From Zygnema cylindricum (taxonomy: Eukaryota; Streptophyta; Zygnematophyceae; Zygnematales; Zygnemataceae): a stretch of 64,000 bases of DNA. Shown one piece after another: positions 22,530 through 34,060 of this stretch. The stretch covers positions 62,001-126,000 of the forward strand of contig JBBHKE010001628.1 of the NCBI GenBank assembly GCA_037447655.1. The letters run 5' to 3'. Below the pieces are notes generated by a model, which was given only the letters and a program-made list of their open reading frames with translations, did no database searches and was not told where the DNA came from. A program made the translations under genes and the position numbers. The stretch's first letter is position 1. The number at the start of each line of letters is the position of its first letter.

Positions 22530-23918
22530 TTATAGTTTCAATTCTCCCCTTTCCTCCGAATCCGTTGAAGTCGCCCTTTCCGACCAGTTTTCTGTTTTCA
22601 AAATATCTATAAAATTATCCTCATTAATTTTATCTTTCCCATTTTCACTTATGGATCCTAGATCTGACTTTCTCATTTCTAAGTCATCCACTCTACAATC
22701 CTTGACATCCTCAAGTGCCTCCCCTCTCTTTACTTCCTTTATACCTCCAAAAGCACATTGTTGCCTTCGTGGAATTCCAGTGTACTTTTCTCTCTTCTCG
22801 ATTCTACCGATGTGAAGAAGCTCCAAGATTTCTTCATCCTCCTTCTCCTCTTCCTCTCTTTCCTCCTCATTCATATACCAACTTCTAAGTTCTTCCAAGC
22901 AAGGACACTCCTCCATATAGTGACCCGGTTTCTTACAAGCGAAGCAAACCCCTTTTTTCAAAGTTGCCCGTTCTTTTCCTCTCCCTCTCCTTCCAACAAA
23001 GTTTCGATAAGGTTTACCTTTGTTTTTCTTCCTTTCATCACGCTTCCGCTCGTCACTGTCGTTCCTCACATCACGCTTCCGCCAGTCACCACCAGCTGTA
23101 AATGCAGTCCCCCTATCACTTCCCCTACGAAGCTCCAAAGTGCTTTCCCTCACAAGTATTATCCCCATGGTAATGCTCCAAGTCCATGAGGATCCATCCA
23201 TTCCCTGCATATGGTAAATGATGTATTCGTACTCATATGGGAGTTTAATGATTAGTGTATTAATCTTTCTCTCCTCGGATTATATATATCCCGCACTAGC
23301 AAGCTCAACATATAACGCAGCAATATCATTGCAAAACTCTATCATGCTACTGCCTTTATAAACATAGGCCTCTATTTCTTGTTTTACTAACTGCTGCCTC
23401 TTTATAATGTCACTCTTATAAATCTGAATTAGTGTTTCCCAGATTTCCGAAAAATTGATTAGACTTAAAAGAGTGATACCAATGGATTTAGACAAATATC
23501 TAAGTATGTGATGTTTTGCTATAGTGTTTTTATATTCCAAAATTTTCCTATCATTTTCTTCAGTTTTTGGTTCACTTATAACCCCCACAAGTGGAACTGT
23601 AGCCGAGAGCCTAGCTCTCCTCACCATAGTTGTCCCTTTATTCTTCTCCCCTATTTCCCTTTCCACGGTAATGATTTTCCCTTCACCTTCAGTTGCATCT
23701 GAACTCTGGTTAGTTTTCTGGGCAGCCCCAGATGATTCTCCATAGTGAGCTCCTCCAAAGCCCGATGGGAGACACCTCACTTGTCCCGAAACAATTCCCC
23801 ATAAGTGCTTCTCGAAAAGCAATCCCTCCATTGTAAACTCCCAATAAGTAGAGTCTGTTCCATCGAACATAAGCATCCTAGATGGTGGGCCCATAGCCTG
23901 AAATTCTATGGGCTCCAT
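22530..23918 (-). CDS. Copia family B Gag (one internal TAA)
   Basis: Gag forms the particle that packages element RNA. The start ATG (23918) lies 20 nt inside the LTR; codons continue through the primer-binding site (MEPIEFQAMGPPSRMLMFDG). The UBN2-type Gag core follows (HILRYLSKSIGITLLSLINF, EAYVYKGSSMIEFCNDIAAL), then a basic stretch, an intact CCHC knuckle CFACKKPGHYMEEC and an acidic tail. An in-frame TAA follows SAGYI (near 23280) and is shared by both duplicate copies. Where autonomous relatives run into a DSGAS protease, this protein continues as EVKRGEALEDVKDCRVDD and stops, which supports a gag-only element. The TAA could be a disabling mutation or a read-through site. Confidence 0.65.
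23886..23898 (-). other. Primer-binding site, half tRNA-iMet type (family B)
   Basis: GGCTATGGGCCCA directly follows the LTR end and matches, with one mismatch, the complement of the anticodon arm of eukaryotic initiator tRNA-Met (UGGGCCCAUAACC). It is also coding for Gag residues QAMGP. Confidence 0.75.
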
Positions 23919-24825
23919 TGCCACACAGAATTCGCAGGTCTAAAGGAAGCTAATCTAGAAAGTGCCGACTCCAAGTTTATATAAACCCAAATGATTGACG
24001 CCTTGACAGTCAGAACACCATAAGAGCTTCACCCGAGTGAAGTAAGATTTCTGTGTGCTCAGTTCCACCACATAATGCAAAGTTAGAATTTGAGATTTGG
24101 ACACATTCACCCACTTTGACTTTCCCTTAGAAATGCAGCTACCCACGCAGGAAAAAACTCTAACCGACTACACCCCTGTGTAGCCTGGACTCCTCTGAGT
24201 CTGCGGTAAAAAGAATCACTAAAATTGTAACATTTAATTTAATGTTATGGCTGGCCAAAGTTTGTCATTTATACAAGCTGCTCTTTGGGAGAGTCAGCTA
24301 CTTACAAGAAATATTCTAAATCCTAGTCCCTCTGTAAACCCCATGTACTGAAGTACGACGCCAATCACAGGACTGTACCGTACATAAAAGTACAGGCGCC
24401 GGAGTACTTTCTGTACGGCAACTGTACGACAGGACCATACGGTTGACAAATGTCACATCCAAACTTGTTATCTTGCGCTCCGGAGATTCCGCAATCCTCC
24501 AGCGCATTTCCACGTGTCATCCAGAGTGGCGGCGTCAGAAAACACCAAGGCGGCCTTTCTGGAATCTCGGCTAGCACCACGACCGTCGATTAAATCCGGT
24601 ATTCATTCTTACCCGTCGAAAATATGTGCGCGGTATTTGTTTCACCGTCGAAACAAATGCGCGGTATTAGTTGCGCGTAAACTGTACTACTCTAAACTCT
24701 TTCTATGTTCTAAGGATCTATTCGCGACGTTAGATGAATTCGTCTACACGTACATATTTATATAATTATCAAACCGTATTTGTCTTAGCACTAATCCTAG
24801 ACTTAACGGACAAAGCCAACGGCTA

Positions 24826-24872
24826 TATTGACGGAGGGCAAGTTCCAGGATCAAATCCTGGAATCGTCAATA
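24826..24872 (-). other. Conserved LTR hairpin
   Basis: Outer stem TATTGACG/CGTCAATA and inner stem TTCCAGGAT/ATCCTGGAA with a 3-nt loop. Counterparts in other LTRs: 21776-21818, 28885-28927, 39453-39495 and 47435-47477. Pairing is kept although bases change, so it is likely an RNA element of the family B/E transcripts. Confidence 0.55.
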
Positions 24873-25062
24873 CTTTTGTTAAACCCATCTATTTTTCTGC
24901 TACATGTTTGCTAGAAAGCTTTAGGCAGCCATGGCTCTATCACCCTACCCAGCCTTCAGTGACTACAACAAGTGTGGGGGCTTGGTAAAGGGAGTTAGAG
25001 GTAGACCGCCTCTACCTTTTTCCTATTATAATACAGACCTAGAAAATACTCAAATATCAACA

Positions 25063-26094
25063 ATCCATAGCCTATTTCAACCATGGATTACTCTTGGAAG
25101 CACCATAGACTACCCTTGATACAACTGTGTTTGCGACAACACAAATTACTCCATAATTAACAAAATCACCTTAAACTGCACTAATAGGCAGTATACTATA
25201 GACACCGTAAACTCCCAAAGTAATAGCCAAATCCACTTAGGGATCAAGAAGATATAAGCTTTAGAGATTCCCAAAAACAGTTGACAGCTTTACAAACTAG
25301 CCACTTTGACTTCTTACACTCTCACAGAGAAAACAGAATAGAATGAAACTTCACACGCATATAGATTCTATAACATAGATTGCTTTGATAAACTTGACTG
25401 CAATACACAAAATAAATTTAGTCCCGCAAGTTGTACTCAGAGAATTCACTACTGAATGTATAGAGGCATACTAGCTGTACGGTTTCTAACATTTACCTAA
25501 ACAACTGTAAGTATACCCGAATAAATCGAGGTATGTTAAACTAAACAAGTCTACACTAATAAACTAGTTAGCAAGCAGACAAACCTCTGTTGTATAGAAT
25601 ATTTACACCGACATCTCCGCAAAATCTACTTATGAATATGAATCTGGTTACGTGAAAAACCAAGCAACCACTAAGCTACCAACATTACTCAAAGTTCATT
25701 TTATCCACGGATGTGTTAGCTGCGTTGTCCGTACGGATCATATAAAACAAATCGCAGCTGCGTTGACTTGAATGCGTCGCAACTCAGCCGTATAAGCGGC
25801 GCATATTCTTTCAAAATAACTGCAGCTGCGTTGTCTTGTATGCGTTGCACCTGCGCCTTACTCGCGACGCCTATTTCAACATTTCGTTTATTCCACATTG
25901 GATCGCTTTGCGATCCGTCGTCCATTTATCAATGCTTGTTCACTCCACTTAATGAGTCTTTTACGTCACTTTTATTATATCCGTACGTTTTCTCTCCAAA
26001 TCCGTGAATCAATTCGAACCTCCATATTAAAATCCATTTAGCAATTACGTACGAACTGTCTCGTACGCACGAAACTGACATTTCAAAAACAACA
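25063..26094 (-). mobile_element. Copia family C LTR, minus strand
   Basis: It begins (minus strand) TGTTGTTTTTGAAATGTCAG after a polypurine tract CAGGGGAG at 26095 and continues GTTTCGTGCGTACG. It ends GGTTGAAATAGGCTATGGAT, where the family-B 5' LTR starts. The end matches the LTR ending at 63611 (GCTGATATAAGCTATGGACA), so the last few bases were replaced when the B element arrived. Confidence 0.65.
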
Positions 26095-26299
26095 CTCCCC
26101 TGAAAATCGAGTTTCGTGCACCTAGAAAAATATGCAACGTATAATGCTACACTGCTACGCTGCGCTTGTTCGACATCACAGCGCAATATAAATACAAAGT
26201 GCAGCGTGGACTGCTATGTTGCCATGCTGCGCTAATTCAACATCGCAGCTCAGTATGACTACAATATACAACATGTATTGCTATGCTGCCATGAGGCGC

Positions 26300-26470
26300 T
26301 ACTTTGACATGGCAACCCTAACAGCTGCTCCTTTTCTCCGTTAACCTCTCCTCACAGCCTCATCTACTAAGAGCTGCTCCTTTTCACCCTTAACTTCTCC
26401 TTACAGCTTTATCTACTGAGAACTAAAGCTTTCAAATTCAACACTCCCCTAAAGCTTTAGACTCAGTAGT
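26300..26470 (-). mobile_element. Copia family D LTR fragment
   Basis: The minus strand carries a polypurine tract CTAAAGCTTTAGGGGAG followed by TGTTGAATTTGAAAGCTTTAG (start at 26443). The same junction is at 61926-61960 on the plus strand. Only a few hundred bases to the left are recognisable; the stretch 26110-26300 is repetitive (GCTGCGCT, CTGCTATG words). Confidence 0.55.
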
Positions 26471-26944
26471 CTACGCTGTATGCAGATATTTCTACTCGTA
26501 TAGAGATATATACAAATAAGAATGTAAAAATATTTAGAGATTAAAAATTCTCTTTCACAACCTCTACTACTCATCATTCAAAAATTTAGCACGACCAACA
26601 CATCACTACTTCATCATCTCCAACACTTTCTCTTAAAAATTAGAGATTTATAAAAATGTAAGAATAAACATATATAGAGATATGCTCATCTTTATAGACG
26701 TATGTCGCATCTGATGACTCAGATTTCGAAATCCCCTCACAACTTAAACTTTCGAAATCAAGAGTCATCTATTTCGACATTCCTCTTCAATTCCCACTTT
26801 TCCTCGTCGAGAATCATCTACTCCGACACTCCTCTCCAATTGCCTCTTTTCCTCGTCGACAATCCCAACGGTACAGTTTCATCGCGGAGTACCGTCGTAT
26901 CGTTATGTACAACATATAACATCAGTATGACTCGACGCTACAAC
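26471..26944. other. No gene recognised
   Basis: AT-rich DNA with repeated TCATCTACTYCGACAYTCCTCT and TATAGAGATAT words, ending at an N gap. Nothing coding was found. Confidence 0.4.
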
Positions 26945-26954
26945 NNNNNNNNNN
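26945..26954. other. Assembly gap, 10 N
   Basis: A ten-base N run exactly at the left edge of the second copy of the 4.3-kb block, so this join is not secured by sequence. Confidence 0.99.
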
Positions 26955-29900
26955 TTTGCCATTTCTATAAACTTGAATAGTGCAACACTATTTTAAATTA
27001 GCTAAACTACAAATCCTTGTTTCCATATTTTTATAAATAGAAGGTCGTACATTAAATGTTCGTGATGCTTAGTCAGCAGTGGTCCATAGCATCCGGTTGA
27101 TTGTTGTCGTGTAGTACGAAGCACCTGATACTATTGAAGTGTGCTTCGTCATTTGTGGTCCCTTCTGAATCGCGTCCTTCAATTCGATGCCAATCAACGA
27201 CCCTTTTTAGCTGACCGTGTCATACTTTTCCTGATATACGGTTTGCATTCTGTTCGATAGAATTCATCAATCCACTTTTTAATCTTCCGGCACGTGTAAC
27301 TCGTCATCGACGCTACTTTGTGAAACCTACAACACCCTTTTTCTGCTAACGCGTGTCCAACTAGTCGTTCAGTATACTATCTTAGTCTTATATTATTATA
27401 ACACTATTTGAGGTAAGTATTATAGGTTTTCATTTCCCAAAATGTCCTAAGTCCTTAATTCCTCCTCACAGCTCTATCTACTGAGTAAAGATTTCCAATT
27501 TCAGCACTCCCCTAAATCTTTAGACTTAGTCACTCACTCAGCCCAATAGCCTTTCTACAAAATTGCAACTTAGGAGCAGGAAGGAGTTTGGTTAGCATGT
27601 CACGAACCATTTTCTCATCCAATAAATAACACAATTTTAACTCTCTTGCACGCATATTATCTCCCACAAAATAAAGTCCGACATCCATGTGCTTGCTCTT
27701 AAAATGATGACTCAGGCTAGTAGCAATAGCAATGGCTGCTTGGTTGTCACACCAAATAATCTATAAACTTGTCTGCATGTATCCAAGTTCCTACAAAATG
27801 TACTTAATCCATGGGAGGATGTACTCTAACACCATTGTACACTGTGCTGTAACCTTTTGCTGCTTGCTGCTCCACCAGAAAGTTTTATCTCCGATCTTTA
27901 GGACAAAGTCAGTTGTGGATTTTCCGCTTGGCATATCCCTATAGCTGGCATTGTTTGAAATTCTATGGGCTCCATTGCCACACAGAATTAACACGTCTAA
28001 AGGAAGCTAATCTAGATAGTGCCGACTCCAAGTTTATATAATCCCAAATGATTGACCCCTTGACAATCAAAACCCTATTAAGCTTCACCCCAGTGAAGTA
28101 AGACTTTTTGGGTGCTCAGTTCCACCACAGAATGCAAAGTTAGAATATAAGATTTGGACACATTCACCCACTTTGACTTTCCCTTAGAAATGCAGCCACC
28201 CACGCATGCAAAAGTTCTAACCGACTACACCTATGTGTAGCGTGGACTCCGTTGAGTCCGCAGCAAAAAGAATCACTGAAATTGGTCAACTGAATTAAAT
28301 GTTATTGCTGGCCAAAGTTTGCCATTTATACAAGGTGCTATCTGGGAGAGTCAACTACCTACCAGAAATATTCTAAGTCTTAGTCCCTCTCTAAACCCCA
28401 TTTACTGAAGTACTGCGCCAATCAGAAGATTATACCGTACATAAAAGTGCAGGCGCTGTAGTACTTTCTGTATGGCAACTGTACGGCAGGACCATACGGG
28501 TGACAAATGTCATATCCAAACTTGTTATCTTGCGCTCCGGAGATTCCGCAATCCTCCAACGCATTTCCACGTGTCATCCGGAGTGGCGGCGTCAGAAAAC
28601 GCCAAGGCGGCCATTCCAAAATCTCGGCTAGCACCACGGCCGTCGATTAAATCCGGTATTCATTCTTACCCGTCGAAAATATGTGCGCGGTATTTGTTTC
28701 GCCGTCGAAACAAATGCGCGGTATTAGTTGCGCGTAAACCGTACTACTCTAAACTGTTTCTATGTACTAAGGATCTATTCGCGCCGTTAAATGAATTCGT
28801 CTACGCGTACATATTTATATAATTATTAAACCGTATATGTCTTAGCACTAGTCCTAGACTTAACGGACAAAGCTAACGGCTATATTGACGGACTGCAAGT
28901 TCTAGGATGAATTCCTGGATCCGTCGATACTTTTGGTAAACCCATCTATTTTCTGCTACCTGTCTGCTACAAAGCTTTAGGCAGCCATGGATCTATCACC
29001 CTACCCAACCTTCAATGACTACAACAAGTGTGGGGGCTTCGTAAAGGGAGTTAGGGGTAGACCGCCTCTACCTTTTTCCTATTATAATACAAACCTAGAA
29101 AATACTCCAATATCAACCCTCCCTTTATTTTCTAGTCTATTTTCCTTTCGACTCCCTCACAAAAATAAACACACACCCTCTTTCACTCTTTCTCTTTTTA
29201 TTTCTTTTCCTTTTCTTTTCATAAAACTTTAAGAAAATAATCTGGTACTTGAAACAGTGCATTAGATGAACCAAAATAATTGCATCACACATTTTATTTA
29301 GCATCCCACTTTTCATAAATATGAGCAAAGATTTTATCCATCTCATCTCTTTTCCATCCACACTAAATTCGATTTCCCTTTTGCAATTCAAACAGCCGGC
29401 CCATCTCCAATCTGCATCACATGCCCAGGTGCTAACCCTTTTACAGACACACCTTCATAAATGCCTTTACTCCCTTTAGTGAAATTAAATCCATTACCCC
29501 CAAAACATGAACTTTCCTCACTCTCTCCCATGGATTTCTTTCCACTCTCACTTTCTAAATTTATTTCCAATAAATATTTCTCCTCCCCTAAACCTTTCAT
29601 TAAATATTCCTCTTCTCCATTATCCTTAAAAAACCCCTTATAGTTTCAATTCTCCCCTTTCCTCGGAATCCGTTGAAGTCTCCCTTTCCGACCAGTTTTG
29701 TGTTTTCAAAATATCTATAAAATTATCCTCATTAATTTTATCTTTCCCATTTTCACTTATGGATCCTAGATCTGACTTTCTCATTTCTAAGTCATCCACT
29801 CTACACTCCTTGACATCCTTAAGTGCCTCCCCTCTCTTTACTTCCTTTATACCTCCAAAAGCACACTGTTGCCTTCGTGGAATTTCAGTGTACTTTTCTC

Positions 29901-31278
29901 TCTTCTCCATTCTACCGATGTGAAGAAGCTCCAAGATTTCTTCATCCTCCTTCTCCTCTTCCTCTCTTTCCTCATTCATATACCAACTTCTAAGTTCTTC
30001 CAAGTAAGGAGACTCCTCCATATAGTGACACGGTTTCCTACAAGCGAAGCAAGCCCTTTTTTTCAAAGTTGCCCGTTCTTTTCCTCTCCCTCTCCTTCCA
30101 CCAAAGTTTCGATAAGGTTTACCTTTGTCTTTCTTCCTTTCATCACGCTTCCGCTCGTCACTATCGTTTTTCACATCACGCTTCCGCCAGTCACCACCAG
30201 TTGTAAATGCAGTCCCCCTATCACTTCCCCTACGAAGCTCTAAAGTGCTTTCCCTCACAAGTATTATCCCCATGGTAATGCTCCAAGTCCATGAGGATCC
30301 ATCCATTCCCTGCATATGGTAAATGATGTCTTCGTACTCATATAGGAGTTGAATGATTAGTGTATTAATCTTTCTCTCCTCGGATTATATATATCCCGCA
30401 CTAGCAATCTCAACATATAACCCAGAATATCATTGCAAAACTCTATCATGCTACTGCCTTTATAAACATAGGCCTCTATTTCTTGTTTTACTAACTGCTG
30501 CCTCTTTATAATGTCACTCTTATAAATCTAAATTAGTGTTTCCTAGATTTCCGAAAAATTGTTTAGACTTAAAAGAGTGATACCAATGGATTTAGACACA
30601 TATCTAAGTATGTGATGTTTTGCTATAGTGTTTTTATATTCCAAAATTTTCCTATCATTTTCTTCAGTTTTTGGTTCACTTATAACCCCCACAAGTGGAA
30701 CCGTAGCCGAGAGCCTAGCTCTCCTCACCATAGGTTTCCCTTTATTATTCTCCCCTATTTCCCTTTCCACGGTAATGATTTTCCCTTCACCTTCAGTTGC
30801 ATCTGAAGTCTGGTTGGTTTTCTGGGCAGCCCCAGATTATTCTCTATAGTGAGCTCCTCCAAAGCCCGATGGCAGACACCTCACTTGTCACGAAACAATT
30901 CCCCATAAGTGCTTCTCGAAAAGCAATCCCTCCATTGTAAACTCCCAATAAGTAGAGTCTGTTCCATCGAACATAAGCATCCTAGATGGTGGGCCCATAG
31001 CCTGAAATTCTATGGGCTCCATTGCCACACAGAATTCGCAGGTCTAAAGGAAGCTAATCTAGAAAGTGCCGACTCCAAGTTTATATAAACCCAAATGATT
31101 GACGCCTTGACAGTCAGAACACCATAAGAGCTTCACCCGAGTGAAGTAAGATTTCTGTGTGCTCAGTTCCACCACATAATGCAAAGTTAGAATTTGAGAT
31201 TTGGACACATTCACCCACTTTGACTTTCCCTTAGAAATGCAGCTACCCAGGCAGGCAAAAAATCTGACTGACTACTTC
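26955..31278. repeat. 4.3-kb duplicated block, copy 2
   Basis: Second copy of 19848-24174. In order: family-A LTR part (26955-27506), RNase H relic (27507-27955), family-B LTR (27956-29118), family-B gag, and the first 276 bp of the next B LTR (31003-31278), after which homology stops in AT-rich DNA. Confidence 0.9.
29638..31022 (-). pseudogene. Copia family B gag, duplicate copy, broken
   Basis: Same organisation as the copy at 23918-22530, with ATG at 31022 inside the LTR end and the same TAA. It is further damaged: a two-base deletion near 30425, stops near 30530 and 30840, and a zinc knuckle changed to CFACRKPCHYMEES, which loses both the spacing glycine and the last Cys. Confidence 0.75.
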
Positions 31279-32862
31279 CAAAGGAAAAATATCTTAAATG
31301 TCAAAGTAAAACCAAAGAGGCCATTAATTTTATTACTTTCATTTTTATTAATTCCCTCCACAAATTTTGTTAATTATAAAATATTATTAGCATTATTTTT
31401 TTTGTTTTTTATGATTATAGACAAATGCTATCTAACATCATTTTTTCTTATTTATCATTTTTATTATTAATTGATTTTTATTACAATTTGTGGTTTTCAT
31501 AACTGGTATGTTTTGTTTGTCATCATTATGACAATAGTAATTGCTACATATTAATATCTTAATATCTTTTTTGTTCATATTTCTATTTTTTATTACTATT
31601 TCCTTCTATTTAACATTTCTATTTTTTATTACTATTTCATGCTATTTAACATTATATATTAATATTAAAAGAGTTTTACGGATTATATTTTTTTTGTCGG
31701 TTTTTTTATTTTTTAGTTTTTGTTTTCATATTTTTATTTTTTATTTATGGATCATTTTATATATATATATACATTTATGTAATTTGCGAAATCTTTGAAT
31801 AGCATGTTTCAGTATATTGTATTAAAATGTCATTGTTTTTATTATTACAATTCACGATTATTCATTATTATTTATTTTTATTATTGATTCTTTTTTATTG
31901 CTATTAATTACTGTCATAAAACATATTAAGATATTTTTTATATTGATCATATTGTTCACTACTTATTATTTAATAACGATAGTAAATTTCAGTTGATTAC
32001 TATTTTTTTTTTCTTAATTATGCATATTTTCATGATCATTCGTAAAGAAAAATTATGCATATAAAAAGGCATTTTTTTTGATTTTGTTTTCGTTATGTTT
32101 TACCAAAAATTCGTGTTATTTTTATTTGTATATATTTACATATATACATAAATATATACATTATATATATAATATACATTTATGTATATACATTTATATA
32201 TATATTTACATATATAATATATACACATATACATACATTTTTTTTATTTTTTTTCGTTAGATTTTATCAGAAATTCGTGTTATTTTTATTTATATATACA
32301 TACATATATGAATATATATACACATATAATCTATATATACATATGTATATATACATGTATATATATTTTATATGTACATATTTATACAATATATATATAT
32401 ATATATGAATAAATAATTTATATGTATGCATATACATATATATACATATACATACGTATGTATATATACATATATTTATATTTATATATATATGTATATA
32501 TATACATGTAGATATATATAGATTATATATATTTACATACATTTATATATAGATATATATACATATATATACACATATATATTCATTTATATGTATATAT
32601 ATAATATATAAATATATAGATGTATATATATATTTATATGTGTATATAAATACATCATTACTGTGTATGGTTATTATTGGTACTTATTGTTGTTCAAAGT
32701 TTAAAAAATTATACATATATATGCGTGTAAGTAATTCTTGTATCAAATAGTATTAAAAAAATTTAGTAATGATTTTTTTTAATAATACTATTTTTGTATT
32801 TATATTTCCTAGTTCTCATTACTTATTTATGAAAAGTTTATCATTAGTGTCACGTGTCTTAC
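31279..32862. repeat. AT-rich stretch with TA/TATATACA satellite-like DNA
   Basis: 31300-32100 is about 80 percent A+T with no coding signal. 32100-32660 is a degenerate (TATATACA)n-type microsatellite. A short direct repeat, AGAAATTCGTGTTATTTTTATT, occurs near 32107 and 32269. Confidence 0.7.
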
Positions 32863-33129
32863 AATAATCGGAGGGATGTGAGTTGACCAATGGATGATGG
32901 AATGCTTCCACTCAACTTGTTGTTATTTAGATGTCTGTGGCATCGAACACTCGCACCCAACACACCCATCCCTCCAACACACCCAACACACCCATCCCTC
33001 CAACTGGTCCATTAATTGGCCGCGCTTACTTTCAAACCCCCATGAGACTTTTTATTTTTTTTATTTTATTGTTGCCACTGTATTGCATTATATTATTCAT
33101 CTCCCGCCAAATCAAATCTTAAAATTTTA

Positions 33130-33405
33130 AAAAAAATGAAAAAGCATATTTCCAACATACATTCTTTTGACACCAAATGGCTTTTGTCACAATCCCACCC
33201 TCGCACCTTTTTCCTCCATGACAAGAACATAATAATTTGCAAAATACATGAAAAAATCATTCCACAAGAAAAATAGGTGAAAATATGATTGAATGTGGTG
33301 TTTTCACCCAACACCGATTTCCATCTTGATGCCTCTATCTCCCCTTCCCCCTCTTCCCGCACTCCCCCCCCCCCCCCCCCCTCACCCACCTCTCCCACCA
33401 CGATC

Positions 33406-33452
<47 letters not shown>

Positions 33453-33740
33453 AAATGCAAGAAAGCTAAAATTTCCAAACACAATGTACGACTTCAAGAA
33501 AAAAAATGCTCAAATATTGACAAAAAATACCAAAAGATAAAAGTTTTTTTGTTCCATTTTTAACCATTTACAACCTATAACATCCCCCCCCCTTCCCACC
33601 CATACTTCGACCCTCTCCAAAACCCCCTCACCTCCAATTTGATGACCAAAATCAAAAGATAAAATGGAGAAACTAATGTAAAATGAAATATTTTTTTTTC
33701 CTTCTGATGAAATTATATGTTTTATTAACATAATTTTCTT
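33130..33740. repeat. Intron cassette duplicated at 34515-35095
   Basis: The stretch from ACACCAAATGG through the poly-C run, the TA run, TTTTGTTCCATTTTT and TGATGACCAAAATCAAA recurs in the same order about 1.37 kb to the right. The LRR exons 32863 and 34145 are also 1,282 bp apart. Exon plus intron was therefore duplicated as a unit, as in the other LRR gene. Confidence 0.7.
33364..33450. repeat. Poly-C run and (TA)n microsatellite
   Basis: About 18 C, then after a short spacer about 20 TA units. A matching C-rich and TA-rich pair lies at 34725-34850. Confidence 0.85.
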
Positions 33741-34026
33741 ACTACTTTTATGCATCCAATCTATCCCCTATTCACTCACAAGCCTGTCAACCTATTTCTC
33801 CCTTTCCCCTCTCTCCCTCTCCCTCTCTCCCCCTCTCCCTCTTTACCCCTCTCACTCTCTCCCCCTCTCTCTCGACTCTCCTCTACCCCTCACTCCCTAG
33901 TTTCTTTTCCATCTCCCTCTCCCTCGGTACCCTTTTCCCACTCCCTTTTTTTACCCCCTTTTCTTTTTTTTGTACTTTTTAAATGTTTATCATTATTCTC
34001 GATTTTTTATATGATTGTCAACATAA

Positions 34027-34060
<34 letters not shown>

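Larger units (their letters stand above)
19848..24174. repeat. 4.3-kb duplicated block, copy 1
   Basis: Matches 26955-31278 almost base for base, with a constant offset of about 7,105-7,109. The block spans most of the family-A LTR, the RNase H relic, one family-B LTR, the family-B gag and the start of the second B LTR. Differences are scattered substitutions and small indels at a few percent. Confidence 0.9.
20847..25062 (-). mobile_element. Copia family B non-autonomous element, LTR-gag-LTR
   Basis: Two LTRs of equal length (1,164 bp: 5' LTR 25062-23899 and 3' LTR 22010-20847 on the minus strand) begin TGTTGATATT and end GAATTTCA. After the 5' LTR comes a primer-binding site (23898-23886), then gag; a polypurine tract AAATAAGGGGAG sits just before the 3' LTR. 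There is no protease, integrase or reverse transcriptase, so it depends on another element. This is the TR-GAG layout. No 5-bp target duplication was found, so one side has been rearranged. A second, truncated copy spans 27956-31278. Confidence 0.8.

Noticed and set aside
24840-24862. tRNA T-arm-like sequence GGATCAAATCC, suggesting a tRNA gene or SINE promoter
   Set aside because: No D-arm, anticodon arm or A box at the right distance. It is part of the conserved LTR hairpin.
32267-32542. Tyr/Ile-rich frames across the TA array
   Set aside because: Simple-repeat translation.
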